The position numbers and the translations under genes are program-made. From contig NZ_PYGD01000001.1 in assembly GCF_003014535.1 (NCBI RefSeq), forward strand, positions 310,001-374,000: 64,000 nucleotides of DNA, given 5' to 3'. Source of the stretch: Taibaiella chishuiensis (GTDB lineage Bacteria; Bacteroidota; Bacteroidia; Chitinophagales; Chitinophagaceae). The notes below the pieces were generated by a model. The model was not told the origin of the DNA and made no database searches. It saw only the letters and a program-made list of their open reading frames with translations. Below, one piece after another: positions 18,209 through 27,605 of this stretch (positions are counted from its first letter, which is position 1; each line of letters begins with the position of its first letter).

Positions 18209-19210
18209 ATGTCACAAAAAGAAGTTGTAGTAAGCGGTATCCGTTCTACAGGATACCTGCACCTGGGTAACTATTTCGGCGCTATTCACAATTACATTAA
18301 AATGCAGGAAGATTATAACTGCTATTTTTTTGTAGCCGATTACCATTCCCTCACTACCCACCCCGACCCCAAAGATCTTAAGGCTAATGTATTTCGCGTA
18401 GTAGCGGAGAATATAGCCAGCGGGCTCGACCCCGAAAAGGTAGCCCTGTATGCCCAGAGCGATATACCGGAGATACCGGAACTGTACCTGATGCTGAACA
18501 TGCTTGCCTACAAAGGAGAGCTGGAGCGTGTACCCACCTTTAAAGACAAGGTGCGCCTTAACCCCGATAACGTAAACGCCGGCCTGCTCACCTACCCCGT
18601 ACTGATGGCGGCCGACATCCTGATACACCGCGGCGCCAAAGTGCCTGTGGGCAAAGACCAGGAGCAACACCTCGAGATGGCGCGCAATTTTGCCCAGCGC
18701 TTCAACAGTCATTATGGCGAGCTCTTCCCGGAGCCCCAGGTATTCCGGTTCGACGAAAACACGGTAAAGATCATGAGCCTGGACGGCAACGGTAAAATGA
18801 GCAAAAGCGAAAACGTGAACGCCACCATTTACCTGAGCGATGAAGATGAGCTGATCCGCAAAAAGATTATGAAGGCCACTACCGATTCGGGACCACAGGA
18901 GCCGAACAGCGCTATGCCGGACTACATCCAGAACATCTTCCAGCTGATGCAATTGGTATCCGCACCGGATACCCATGCTACGTTCCTCGATGCCTACAAC
19001 AATTGCAGCATCCGTTATGGCGATATGAAGAAACAGCTGGCCGAGGATATGGTCAATTTCGTTGGCCCCATCCGCGAACGAGCGGCAGCACTGCAGCAAG
19101 ACGAAGACAGCATCCGTAAAATATTAAAGAACGGCGCCGAAAAGGCGCGGGCAAGAGCGGCGGAAACCATCGCCATGGCCCGCAAAGCGATCGGCATTAA
19201 CTATTATTAA
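18209..19210 (+). CDS. trpS: Tryptophanyl-tRNA synthetase
   Basis: A 333-residue class I aminoacyl-tRNA synthetase of normal length. The HIGH motif is His18-Leu-Gly-Asn21 and the KMSKS loop is Lys196-Met-Ser-Lys-Ser200. Between them, sequences such as LMAADIL and VGKDQEQHLE are typical of TrpRS. It charges tRNA-Trp in the cytoplasm. No ribosome-binding sequence is evident, and the predicted promoter box lies immediately upstream, which suggests leaderless translation. Its stop codon overlaps the left arm of a 21-bp perfect stem that is probably shared with the converging dusB. Confidence 0.97.
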   Translation: MSQKEVVVSGIRSTGYLHLGNYFGAIHNYIKMQEDYNCYFFVADYHSLTTHPDPKDLKANVFRVVAENIASGLDPEKVALYAQSDIPEIPELYLMLNMLAYKGELERVPTFKDKVRLNPDNVNAGLLTYPVLMAADILIHRGAKVPVGKDQEQHLEMARNFAQRFNSHYGELFPEPQVFRFDENTVKIMSLDGNGKMSKSENVNATIYLSDEDELIRKKIMKATTDSGPQEPNSAMPDYIQNIFQLMQLVSAPDTHATFLDAYNNCSIRYGDMKKQLAEDMVNFVGPIRERAAALQQDEDSIRKILKNGAEKARARAAETIAMARKAIGINYY

Positions 19211-19254
19211 AAAGTAAAACGCCTGTTGTTGATACAACAGGCGTTTTACTTTTT
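19209..19254. terminator. Bidirectional terminator between trpS and dusB
   Basis: A perfect 21-bp inverted repeat (19209-19229 with 19234-19254) and a 4-base TGAT loop. It starts with A5 and ends with T5, so it can function on both strands. The left arm begins inside the trpS stop codon, and the right arm ends 10 bases before the dusB stop. Confidence 0.95.
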
Positions 19255-19264
19255 ACCGTTCTTT

Positions 19265-20251
19265 TTATACCAATTGCAACTGCTGCTCTTTAAGCTCATC
19301 GAGTATGCCCTTAAGTTCATCCAGGCTATCGCCGTTCACCAGTTTCATCCGGAACTCTTTTACATTGGGCAGGCCTTTGAGGTAAGAGGCGTAATGCCTG
19401 CGCATTTCCAGGATACCCAACTTTTCGCCCTTCCACTCCACCGATTTGGTCAGGTGGCGCATACAAGTATCGATCCGTTCTTCAACCGTAGGCGGCGGCA
19501 ACAGCTCGCCGGTTTTCTGGTAATGTTTGATCTCCCTGAAGATCCAGGGATAACCGATCGCGGCCCTGCCGATCATAATGCCGTCCACACCGTAGCGGTT
19601 CTTATATTCCACCGCCTTTTCCGGGGTATCGATATCACCGTTACCAAAGATCGGGATCTTAATGCGGGGATTGTTTTTTACTTTACCGATCAGGGTCCAG
19701 TCGGCTACGCCTTTATACATCTGCACCCGTGTACGGCCGTGTATCGACAAGGCCTGAACACCAATATCCTGCAGCCTTTCGGCTACCTCTTCAATATTCT
19801 TGGAGTCTTCGTCCCAGCCCAGGCGGGTCTTAACGGTAACCGGCAGCGCGGTAGCGCGTACCACGGCTTCGGTCAGCTTAATCATTTGCGGGATATCTTT
19901 AAGAATACCGGCGCCGGCGCCTTTACACACCACCTTTTTAACCGGGCAGCCGTAGTTGATATCGATCAGGTCGGGTTGCGTGGTATCTACGATCCTGGCC
20001 GCCAGCTCCATGGCTTCTTCATCGCCGCCAAAGATCTGGATACCGATCGGGCGCTCATAGTCGAATATATCGAGTTTCATCCGGCTCTTGATCGCATCGC
20101 GGATCAGGCCTTCCGAAGAAATGAACTCGGTATACATCAGGTCTACGCCCTGCTCTTTACATACTGCACGGAATGGCGGATCGCTTACATCCTCCATGGG
20201 CGCAAGCAATAACGGGAAATCTGCCAGTTCTATCTTACCAATCTTCACCAT
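19265..20251 (-). CDS. dusB: tRNA-dihydrouridine synthase B
   Basis: A 328-residue FMN-dependent TIM-barrel enzyme that reduces uridine in tRNA. The start LLLAPMEDVSDPPFR is typical of Dus proteins. The catalytic cysteine is Cys102 in Asn-Tyr-Gly-Cys-Pro, followed by the GAGAGIL flavin segment, IHGRTR, GNGDI and GVDGIMIGRAAIGYPWIF. These fit the DusB branch and the normal length. It is convergent with trpS and shares its terminator. Confidence 0.96.
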   Translation of the reverse strand: MVKIGKIELADFPLLLAPMEDVSDPPFRAVCKEQGVDLMYTEFISSEGLIRDAIKSRMKLDIFDYERPIGIQIFGGDEEAMELAARIVDTTQPDLIDINYGCPVKKVVCKGAGAGILKDIPQMIKLTEAVVRATALPVTVKTRLGWDEDSKNIEEVAERLQDIGVQALSIHGRTRVQMYKGVADWTLIGKVKNNPRIKIPIFGNGDIDTPEKAVEYKNRYGVDGIMIGRAAIGYPWIFREIKHYQKTGELLPPPTVEERIDTCMRHLTKSVEWKGEKLGILEMRRHYASYLKGLPNVKEFRMKLVNGDSLDELKGILDELKEQQLQLV

Positions 20252-20627
20252 TGTTAATAGCTTAAGGGCTGCAAAGGTACGGAATATATACTTTTATTCT
20301 CTACAGCGATATGAACCGCCAACAACGCAATCATTAGATTAGCACGAATAACAAAACCGGCACTCCCGTGCCCGGCCCTCACTGCCGCATATAGGTACCT
20401 GTTTCCTATTATCTCCAGGAAATGAAAACCGTGAGATGCTGACTTGTGCAGCAGGTTTAATTTTGCTGCGGTAGCTAAACGGTTAATTTTAGTTTATTAA
20501 AGCGAATTACGCCAAGCGTTAGTAAAAAGTTAAAAAATATAATATTACTTTTGCACCACTCTTCTTCATCGACTTGGTCAGCTATCTACAGCTTCCGACC
20601 AGTATGATGTTGTCAAATGGTTACACT
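20252..20627. other. 376-base non-coding stretch upstream of the glycine-rich cargo gene
   Basis: No gene or RNA family was recognised. It is A/T rich toward its right end and contains one promoter-like box at 20546-20553. The minus-strand promoter of dusB should lie in its left part, but no exact TAnnTTTG was seen there. Confidence 0.5.
20546..20553 (+). promoter_or_regulatory. Predicted -7 box (TACTTTTG) of the glycine-rich cargo gene
   Basis: An exact TAnnTTTG match about 75 bases before the chosen start. The predicted transcript start near 20559 is compatible with either ATG, 20574 or 20628. No convincing -33 TTG was seen. Confidence 0.5.
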
Positions 20628-22964
20628 ATGAAAAAGTACCTTGGCCTTTTCGCCTTTTTGATTTTGCTGATCAGCCCTTTCACCTCTGCAGCGCAAACGA
20701 TAATTAATAAATACGCTGCTGTAATTTCCGTTCAGTCTTGTAACAGTCTTTTCGTGGATACCGCTTCAGATTTTAATATTGGAGATACGGTGCTGATGAT
20801 ACAAATGAAAGGTGCAGTAATCGACAGCAGCAATACCGCAAGTTTCGGCAATGTACTGAACTACCATGGAGCAGGCAATTATGAGTATAATGTTGTTAAG
20901 GCAAAAAGCGGCAACAATCTGACGCTGTTTTACGACATTCAACGCGAATACAATATTCCGGAGGGCAGAGTGCAATTGGTACGTGTACCTTCTTATCAGA
21001 ATTATGCGGTTAACCAAACGCTTACCTGTATGCCCTGGAATGGAAACAAAGGCGGCGTATTTGCCGTTCATGTAACCGGTACATTTACTATGAACCAGGA
21101 TATTGACGTCAGCGGAAAGGGCTTCAGGGGCGCTTCAGGAAACCCTTCGACCATCGTAGGTCCACCGTCCATTTGTACGAACCCGAGGTATTATATGGGC
21201 GCCAATTTTGATTCTACCAGCAGAAAAGGAGAAGGTATCACAGAAGTATCCATGGATAGGGCATTTGGTCGTGGTAAGTTAGGGAATGGCGGAGGAGGTG
21301 GCAATACCTGCAACGCCGGGGGCGGGGGCGGCGGTAATGGCAATACAGGCGGTATAGGAGGCAGCGAATATATGGGTTGCAACAACAATCCGGCTAACAA
21401 TAATACCGGGGGGCTAGGGGGATTGCAACTTGCGTATACATCTTCAAATAATAAGATATTCATGGGTGGTGGTGGTGGCGCCGGCCAGGCCAATAATCTA
21501 AACAATACGGCCGGTGGTAAAGGAGGAGGCATATGTATTATTACTGCAGGTTCCATAGCCGGTAATACGAGAGAAATTAGGGCAAACGGTGAAGATGCTC
21601 CCCTATGTACAAACAATGGATCATTTGGATCCTGCCATGACGGCATGGGCGGGGGCGGTGCAGGCGGCGCTATATTGATAAACACGAACACAGTTTCCAG
21701 CATCACCCATATTTCCCTGACAGGAGGAAAAGGCGCTAACGAATCGGGTAATGCAGGATATTTTGAAGTTGGTCCCGGCGGCGGCGGTGCAGGCGGCGTA
21801 TTATGGACAAAGCCGGCAACAACGCCTTCCAATCTCGTTGTAAACAATTCGGGTGGGCTTAACGGGAGAGTGCTTTACAATAACAGTGCCTGGGGCGCAC
21901 AGCCCGGGCAGGATGGATTATCCCTAAACAATCTTACGTTTAATTTCCCGACGGACACATTCAGCACGGATACGATCACGGCAAATTTTAGCGACTCGGC
22001 AATAAGTTGTTATACCTATCAGTTTACCGATAAAAGTACATCGCTATCGCCCACCGGCCTTTCCTGGCAATGGCTGTTTCCGGGAAACAACATAAGTACG
22101 CAACGGAATCCGTCTTTTACATTTCCAGATTACGGCACTTACACGGTTACCCTCGTTGTTGCAAGCACCTCGGGATGCACAACGTCCGATACTGTTATCA
22201 AAACCATATCAATACCCTACCAGCATTTTGCATATGCCGGAGAAGATACTATAACTTGCCCCGGTGGTACTATAACATTACAGGCAGCTGGCGGCACAGG
22301 GTATTCGTGGCTGCCTGCAACAGGACTGAGTAGCCCACATACAGCGGCAACCGAAGCGAGAGTAATGCAAACCACAACCTTCATTGTGACCGTAACCAAT
22401 AACCAGGGATGTGTGGACAAAGACTCTGTAACAATCGTTACCGTACCCGGCCAATCCGTAAGCGCTACTGCCGACGGCGATGTTATCAACTGCGATCACA
22501 AAACAGTGATGCTAAGTGCTTCTGATGCAATTTCTTACCGCTGGAGCCCCGGTATATATTGCGACGATAGCACCAGCGCGACCCCAAGAGTAAGACCTAA
22601 TGTAACTACGGTATTTAGCGTAACTGCTGTAAGCGCAGTCGGGTGCATCAGTCAGGATACAATCACCGTCCAGGTATTTAGTGAGCGTAGCGAAATATTT
22701 GTACCAAATGCATTTTCGCCTAATGACGATGGGCTTAATGATGACATCGGCCCGTTTGTACTATGTGGTTTTACACTCGAACAATTTTCCATATTTAATC
22801 GGTGGGGCCAACAGGTATTCCAGGCGCAAGGGCCATATGCCAAATGGGACGGCAGATATAATGGAAAGAATGCAGAGCTCGGGACCTACTATTATTATAT
22901 CAGGGGTAAAGATGACAACGGTGATCGTATTTCATTCAAAGGTAATTTTATCCTGATCAGGTAA
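20628..22964 (+). CDS. Glycine-rich secreted protein with PKD domain and type B T9SS sorting signal
   Basis: I start at the ATG at 20628 because it gives a signal peptide (Met-Lys-Lys..., cleavage after Ser-Ala-Ala-Gln); an in-frame ATG at 20574 adds 18 residues. The 778-residue product has an N-terminal beta-rich region, then a long Gly/Asn-rich stretch over roughly residues 210-410 with many GGGGG clusters. Next come a PKD-like domain (TFPDYGTYTVTLVV), Ig-like repeats starting AGEDTITCPGG, and the gliding-motility-type C-terminal domain (VPNAFSPNDDGLND... ending in Phe-Ile-Leu-Ile-Arg). It would be secreted by T9SS and held at the cell surface. The DNA looks more A/T rich than its neighbours, which could mean transfer or faster evolution. 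Confidence 0.88.
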   Translation: MKKYLGLFAFLILLISPFTSAAQTIINKYAAVISVQSCNSLFVDTASDFNIGDTVLMIQMKGAVIDSSNTASFGNVLNYHGAGNYEYNVVKAKSGNNLTLFYDIQREYNIPEGRVQLVRVPSYQNYAVNQTLTCMPWNGNKGGVFAVHVTGTFTMNQDIDVSGKGFRGASGNPSTIVGPPSICTNPRYYMGANFDSTSRKGEGITEVSMDRAFGRGKLGNGGGGGNTCNAGGGGGGNGNTGGIGGSEYMGCNNNPANNNTGGLGGLQLAYTSSNNKIFMGGGGGAGQANNLNNTAGGKGGGICIITAGSIAGNTREIRANGEDAPLCTNNGSFGSCHDGMGGGGAGGAILINTNTVSSITHISLTGGKGANESGNAGYFEVGPGGGGAGGVLWTKPATTPSNLVVNNSGGLNGRVLYNNSAWGAQPGQDGLSLNNLTFNFPTDTFSTDTITANFSDSAISCYTYQFTDKSTSLSPTGLSWQWLFPGNNISTQRNPSFTFPDYGTYTVTLVVASTSGCTTSDTVIKTISIPYQHFAYAGEDTITCPGGTITLQAAGGTGYSWLPATGLSSPHTAATEARVMQTTTFIVTVTNNQGCVDKDSVTIVTVPGQSVSATADGDVINCDHKTVMLSASDAISYRWSPGIYCDDSTSATPRVRPNVTTVFSVTAVSAVGCISQDTITVQVFSERSEIFVPNAFSPNDDGLNDDIGPFVLCGFTLEQFSIFNRWGQQVFQAQGPYAKWDGRYNGKNAELGTYYYYIRGKDDNGDRISFKGNFILIR

Positions 22965-23284
22965 AGCTTGCAGGTGTAATCTTATCGCCGTCCGCATCGC
23001 AGTTTTATACTGCTGCGGTAAACTAGCTTCCTCCAGTGATCCGACAGCTAATCCCTGCTGCCGGGATGCCGTTGCTACCAGGTTGGCCGCACAGCAAGGG
23101 AACGACAAGCACTTTTTATAATTACTATTTACATAAAAAACTGATTTTTAAATATTTATTCGTTTCAAATACAATTGAAACCTATGAATGTTTTATAAAA
23201 ACAGATATCTGTTCCCGCGAAGTAAATTCTTCAATATCTTTGCGCCCGTTAATCTATATTTTCACATCCTAATTTTCCAATATC
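22965..23284. other. 320-base A/T-rich spacer upstream of fumC
   Basis: No gene was found. It contains a 20-bp dyad (GTTTCAA-N6-TTGAAAC, 23162-23181) and an exact -7-like box TATCTTTG at 23235-23242. The dyad could be an operator for the fumC promoter, which starts about 50 bases later. Confidence 0.5.
23235..23242 (+). promoter_or_regulatory. Predicted fumC -7 box (TATCTTTG)
   Basis: An exact TAnnTTTG match 42 bases before the fumC ATG. No clear -33 element was seen. Confidence 0.5.
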
Positions 23285-24679
23285 ATGTCCTTTCGTATTG
23301 AAAAAGACACTATGGGCGAAGTACAGGTTCCTGTTGATGCCTATTACGGAGCACAGACCCAGCGCTCTATCGATAACTTCAAAATAGCCCAGGACATCAA
23401 TAAGATGCCGAAAGAGATTATCAAAGCTTTTGCCTACCTGAAAAAAGCAGCAGCTTTGACCAATACCGACCTTGGCGTGCTGCCTGCAGAGAAATCTGCG
23501 CTGATCGCACAGGCCTGCGACGAGATCCTGGACCACAAGCTGGATAAGGAATTCCCGCTTGTAGTATGGCAGACCGGATCAGGTACCCAATCCAATATGA
23601 ATGTGAACGAGGTGGTGGCTTACCGTGCCCACGTGATCAACGGCGGCCAGCTTACCGATAAAGAAAAGTTCATCCATCCCAACGATGATGTCAATAAATC
23701 ACAGTCATCTAACGATACCTTCCCTACGGCAATGCACATCGCTGCTTACCAGATGCTGGTAGGTACTACCATCCCCGGCATTAAAAAGCTGCGCGATACG
23801 CTCGATGCGAAAGCCAAAGAATATATGCACGTGGTGAAGATCGGCCGTACACACTTTATGGATGCTACGCCGCTTACCCTCGGACAGGAGATCAGCGGTT
23901 ATGTAGCCCAGCTGGACCACGGTCTGAAAGCGATTAACAACTCCCTGGCCCATCTGAGCGAACTGGCCCTGGGCGGTACGGCAGTAGGTACCGGTATCAA
24001 TACCCCCAAGGGTTATGATGTAGCGGTAGCGAAAAAGATTGCCGAACTTACCGGCCTGCCTTTCGTAACGGCGCCTAATAAATTCGAATCCCTGGCAGCA
24101 CACGATGCGATCGTAGAAGCGCATGGCGCCCTGAAAATGGTAGCCGTAAGCCTGATGAAGATCGCCAACGACATCAGGATGCTGAGCTCCGGTCCGCGTG
24201 CGGGCATCGGCGAGCTGTTTATCCCCGATAACGAGCCCGGCTCTTCTATTATGCCCGGCAAAGTAAACCCGACCCAGTGCGAAGCGCTGACCATGATCGC
24301 CGCCCAGGTAATGGGTAACGATGTGGCCATCAGCGTAGGTGGCGCTAACGGCCACTTCGAACTGAACGTGTTTAAACCCGTAATGATCTTCAACTTCCTG
24401 CACAGCGCGCGCCTGATCGGCGAGGGTTGTGTATCCTTCAACGATAAATGTGCGGTAGGCCTGGCCCCCATCGAAGCCAATATTACGGCGCATGTAAACA
24501 ACTCCCTGATGCTGGTTACGGCACTGAACACCAAGATCGGTTATTACAAAGCGGCCGAAATTGCCCAGACCGCACATAAGGAAGGAAAAACCCTGAAGCA
24601 GACTGCTATCGACCTGGGTTATGTTACCCCCGAGGAGTTCGACGCCTGGGTTGTACCTAAAGATATGGTAGGCCTTTAA
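23285..24679 (+). CDS. fumC: Fumarate hydratase, class II
   Basis: A 464-residue protein, the normal length of class II fumarases. It carries the N-terminal [14 protein letters not shown], the substrate segment [14 protein letters not shown], the catalytic [10 protein letters not shown] region and the family signature [13 protein letters not shown]. It interconverts fumarate and malate in the TCA cycle. The segment following the MPxKxNP loop is normal, and no truncation is seen. It is monocistronic, with an upstream -7-like box and a nearby dyad. Confidence 0.97.
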   Translation: MSFRIEKDTMGEVQVPVDAYYGAQTQRSIDNFKIAQDINKMPKEIIKAFAYLKKAAALTNTDLGVLPAEKSALIAQACDEILDHKLDKEFPLVVWQTGSGTQSNMNVNEVVAYRAHVINGGQLTDKEKFIHPNDDVNKSQSSNDTFPTAMHIAAYQMLVGTTIPGIKKLRDTLDAKAKEYMHVVKIGRTHFMDATPLTLGQEISGYVAQLDHGLKAINNSLAHLSELALGGTAVGTGINTPKGYDVAVAKKIAELTGLPFVTAPNKFESLAAHDAIVEAHGALKMVAVSLMKIANDIRMLSSGPRAGIGELFIPDNEPGSSIMPGKVNPTQCEALTMIAAQVMGNDVAISVGGANGHFELNVFKPVMIFNFLHSARLIGEGCVSFNDKCAVGLAPIEANITAHVNNSLMLVTALNTKIGYYKAAEIAQTAHKEGKTLKQTAIDLGYVTPEEFDAWVVPKDMVGL

Positions 24680-24839
24680 GGCTTACCTGATATTCCGGTT
24701 AAATTTTTTTATTTGTGTATGCAACTATAATACCATAATTCAAACCTTTAATCGGAACGGATGTTACCATCAGGGTTTTAATCTGCTTCGGGCCGCGCTG
24801 AGCGGGCGAATTTGTAGGTTACTCCACAAAAAACATTTC

Positions 24840-24866
24840 TTTGTTTTACTAAAAAGTATATTTTTG
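24840..24866 (+). promoter_or_regulatory. Predicted promoter of the acpP-fabF-rnc cluster
   Basis: TTTG (24840-24843) and TATTTTTG (24859-24866) match the Bacteroidota elements, but their spacer of 15 bases is shorter than usual. The acpP start is 26 bases downstream. Confidence 0.5.
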
Positions 24867-24892
24867 CACCATTAACTTAAATTGCAAACATT

Positions 24893-25129
24893 ATGTCTGA
24901 AATTGCTAACCGCGTAAAGAAAATCATCGTTGACAAACTTGGAGTTGACGAATCAGAAGTAACTCCAGAAGCGAGTTTCACCAACGATCTTGGAGCCGAT
25001 TCACTGGATACTGTAGAATTAATGATGGAATTCGAAAAAGAGTTCAACATTTCTATTCCGGATGATCAGGCTGAAAACATTGGTAGCGTAGGTCAGGCTA
25101 TCGCTTATCTGGAAGAACACGTAAAGTAA
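24893..25129 (+). CDS. acpP: Acyl carrier protein
   Basis: A 78-residue acidic four-helix protein. The phosphopantetheine attachment site is Ser37 in Gly-Ala-Asp-Ser-Leu-Asp. It carries growing acyl chains for fatty acid synthesis. It is followed by fabF after 31 bases and then rnc, the acpP-fabF-rnc order conserved in many bacteria. Confidence 0.98.
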   Translation: MSEIANRVKKIIVDKLGVDESEVTPEASFTNDLGADSLDTVELMMEFEKEFNISIPDDQAENIGSVGQAIAYLEEHVK

Positions 25130-25160
25130 TTATCGAATCCTCAGCAACTAATCTGTTTAA

Positions 25161-26420
25161 ATGAACGTACCGTTAAAACGCGTAGTAGTAACGGGGCTCG
25201 GCGCCCTAACCCCCATTGGTAACAACGTATCAGAGTACTGGAACGCCTTGATTAATGGCGTGTCGGGCGCCGATTTCATTAAACAATTCGATGCTGAAAA
25301 GTTCAAAACGAAATTTGCCTGCGAGTTAAAGAACTTCAACCCTGAAGACTTTATGGATCGTAAGGAAGCCCGTCGTCTCGATCGCTTTTCGCAGATCGCG
25401 ATGGCCTCTTCCGAAGAAGCGATCCGGCAGGCCGGGCTGGATGATCCGTCCCTCAACAAGGACCGTATCGGCGTTATCTGGTCATCAGGTATCGGCGGTA
25501 TGATCACCTTCATTGAAGAAATGAAAAACTTTAATGCAGGTGATGGTACACCACGCTTCAACCCCTTCTTTATTCCCAAACTTATCCTGGATATCGCATC
25601 GGGTCATATTTCAATGAAGTATGGCTTCCGCGGTCCCAACTTCGCTACGGTTAGCGCCTGTGCATCGTCGACCCATGGTCTGATCGATGCCTTTACTTAT
25701 ATCCGGCTCGGCAAAGCCGATGCATTCGTCACCGGCGGCTCCGAAGCCGTGGTAACCGAAGCGGGCATCGGCGGTTTCAATGCGATGAAAGCACTCTCCG
25801 AGCGCAATGACGATCCTAAAACAGCGAGCCGTCCATTCGATCTCGATCGCGATGGCTTTGTACTGGGCGAAGGCGCAGGTTCGGTGATCCTGGAAGAGCT
25901 GGAGCACGCGAAACGCCGCGGCGCCAATATTATCTGCGAAGTAGCAGGCGGCGGCATGAGCGCCGATGCTTACCACCTTACTGCACCCCACCCCGAAGGG
26001 CTGGGTGTAATCAATGTACTGGAAAGTGTACTCGACGATGCCGCAATGAAACCGGAAGATATCGACTACATCAATGTACACGGCACATCTACCCCGATCG
26101 GCGATATTGCGGAAATTACCGCGATCCAGAAAGTATTCGGGGAGCATGCCTTCAAACTGAATATCAGTTCTACCAAATCGATGACCGGGCACCTGCTCGG
26201 GGCTGCCGGCGCTATCGAAGCCGTAGCCACCATCCTTTCGGTAACCAACGATATTGTCCCTCCTACGATCAACCACTTCACCGATGATCCGGCTTTCGAC
26301 CCGAGGCTGAATCTGACGTTCCATACAGCCCAGCACAGAACCGTAAATGCTGCGATCAGCAACACTTTCGGCTTCGGCGGACACAATGCATCCGTTGTTT
26401 TCAAAAAATACGTAGAGTAG
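25161..26420 (+). CDS. fabF: 3-oxoacyl-ACP synthase II
   Basis: A 419-residue condensing enzyme with the catalytic triad Cys167 (in Ser-Ala-Cys-Ala-Ser-Ser), His307 (Val-His-Gly-Thr-Ser-Thr) and His344 (Met-Thr-Gly-His-Leu-Leu-Gly), the conserved Lys339 and the FGFGGHNAS end. It elongates acyl-ACP with malonyl-ACP. It is co-transcribed with acpP and rnc; rnc starts 5 bases after its stop. Confidence 0.97.
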   Translation: MNVPLKRVVVTGLGALTPIGNNVSEYWNALINGVSGADFIKQFDAEKFKTKFACELKNFNPEDFMDRKEARRLDRFSQIAMASSEEAIRQAGLDDPSLNKDRIGVIWSSGIGGMITFIEEMKNFNAGDGTPRFNPFFIPKLILDIASGHISMKYGFRGPNFATVSACASSTHGLIDAFTYIRLGKADAFVTGGSEAVVTEAGIGGFNAMKALSERNDDPKTASRPFDLDRDGFVLGEGAGSVILEELEHAKRRGANIICEVAGGGMSADAYHLTAPHPEGLGVINVLESVLDDAAMKPEDIDYINVHGTSTPIGDIAEITAIQKVFGEHAFKLNISSTKSMTGHLLGAAGAIEAVATILSVTNDIVPPTINHFTDDPAFDPRLNLTFHTAQHRTVNAAISNTFGFGGHNASVVFKKYVE

Positions 26421-26425
26421 AGAGA

Positions 26426-27157
26426 TTGAGCCTGACCAAAAATTTTTTCAACCGTTTTTCGGAAGAGGATAAAGCGCTTCAAAAAGCGTTAAAGAATATT
26501 TTGGGTTATAAACCCGGGTACCTGCCTTATTATGTAAGCGCTATAACCCATCGCTCGCAAAGCGATCTTGTAGCGACCAATAACGAACGGCTCGAATACC
26601 TCGGCGACGCTTTTATCGGCTCTATCGTAGGCGAATACCTCTTTAAGAAATACCCTACCCGCGACGAAGGTTACCTGACCGAAATGCGATCCAAGATCGT
26701 AAGCAGGCAATCGCTGAACGAGATCGCCCTGCGTATGGGTATGCAAAAGATCGTACGGTTCAATAAAAACGACAAGATGCTGCGGCGCAGCCATATTTTC
26801 GGCAATGCGCTGGAAGCCCTGGTAGGCGCGGTATACCTCGATGTGGGTTTTGAAAAGACCCGTAAATTCATCCTGAAGCGTATCCTGGCTACCTATATCG
26901 ATATGGAAGAGCTGGAAACGACCGAATACAATTTCAAGAACAAACTGTACACCTGGGCGCAGCGCAAAGGCAAGCATATCGAGTTTATTACCGTCAGCGA
27001 AAAGATCGAAGCCGGCCGTAAAATCTTTACCGTAGGCATCGAAGCCGACGGGCAAACAATTATGACTGCCTCGGGTTATACCAAGAAAGAAGCCGGCCAG
27101 CTGGCCGCGCAAAGGGCGCTCGAAAAACTGGAAGCCGACCACCAGGACGAGGATTAA
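26426..27157 (+). CDS. rnc: Ribonuclease III
   Basis: A 243-residue protein. The start is a TTG at 26426, 5 bases after the fabF stop; no ATG or GTG is available before the conserved region. The RNase III domain carries Asn53-Glu54-Arg-Leu-Glu57-Tyr-Leu-Gly-Asp61, and the second metal-binding segment is Gly-Asn127-Ala-Leu-Glu130-Ala. At the position where most RNase III enzymes have Asp (E. coli Asp114) this protein has Asn127; the essential Glu (E. coli Glu117) is present as Glu130. A double-stranded RNA-binding domain fills the last 75 residues or so. It processes rRNA and structured mRNAs. Confidence 0.95.
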   Translation: MSLTKNFFNRFSEEDKALQKALKNILGYKPGYLPYYVSAITHRSQSDLVATNNERLEYLGDAFIGSIVGEYLFKKYPTRDEGYLTEMRSKIVSRQSLNEIALRMGMQKIVRFNKNDKMLRRSHIFGNALEALVGAVYLDVGFEKTRKFILKRILATYIDMEELETTEYNFKNKLYTWAQRKGKHIEFITVSEKIEAGRKIFTVGIEADGQTIMTASGYTKKEAGQLAAQRALEKLEADHQDED

Positions 27158-27605
27158 TGCTCCCCTGCCAGCGTCTTATTTCCCCTTTACAGCACATCCA
27201 CAATCCTTCCGTTTACCCCGGCAACACAGCGCATAACTGCGCCAGGTATGCTTTCCCACGCTGCAATCGTTGCATCGCGCTGTGCGCCTACAAAAGCGAC
27301 CGGTAAAACAGATCCTGAATAGAGGAGCATGGTACAAGGGCATTGCCAAAGATCGCATTAACCATGCCGTGTTTTTTCGATGGTCCCGCAGCGGCACGAA
27401 AAGCCACTAAAACGATCCGGTAAAACAGGTCATGAATCATTGCCCGGCAAAGGCGCTTTATGCAACATGGGATTAGCATGCGACGAGTTTCATTACAACC
27501 ACCTTGCCCCTACGAAACCCTTAAGCACCCAGGCTACCCCCTTTATTAAACGCCGGATGCCCCTGCAAGGCAAGGGCATCCGCTATTAAAGTAGTACCAG
27601 TTTTT
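27158..27605. other. 448-base non-coding region with degenerate direct and inverted repeats
   Basis: No convincing gene was found. A 22-base direct repeat occurs at 27299-27320 and 27416-27437 (three mismatches, core CCGGTAAAACAG), extended on the minus strand by similar flanks. An inverted repeat CACAGCGC/GCGCTGTG lies at 27225-27232 and 27277-27284. A 9-bp perfect stem (27554-27562 with 27574-27582) sits just below the stop of prmA and may be its terminator, although the T tract is weak. The small open frames here share the repeat and look non-coding. It may be a decayed repeat element. Confidence 0.5.

Noticed and set aside
27158-27605. tRNA or small structured RNA gene
   Set aside because: No cloverleaf, CCA-adjacent acceptor stem or T-loop consensus could be found in this or any other gap by eye.
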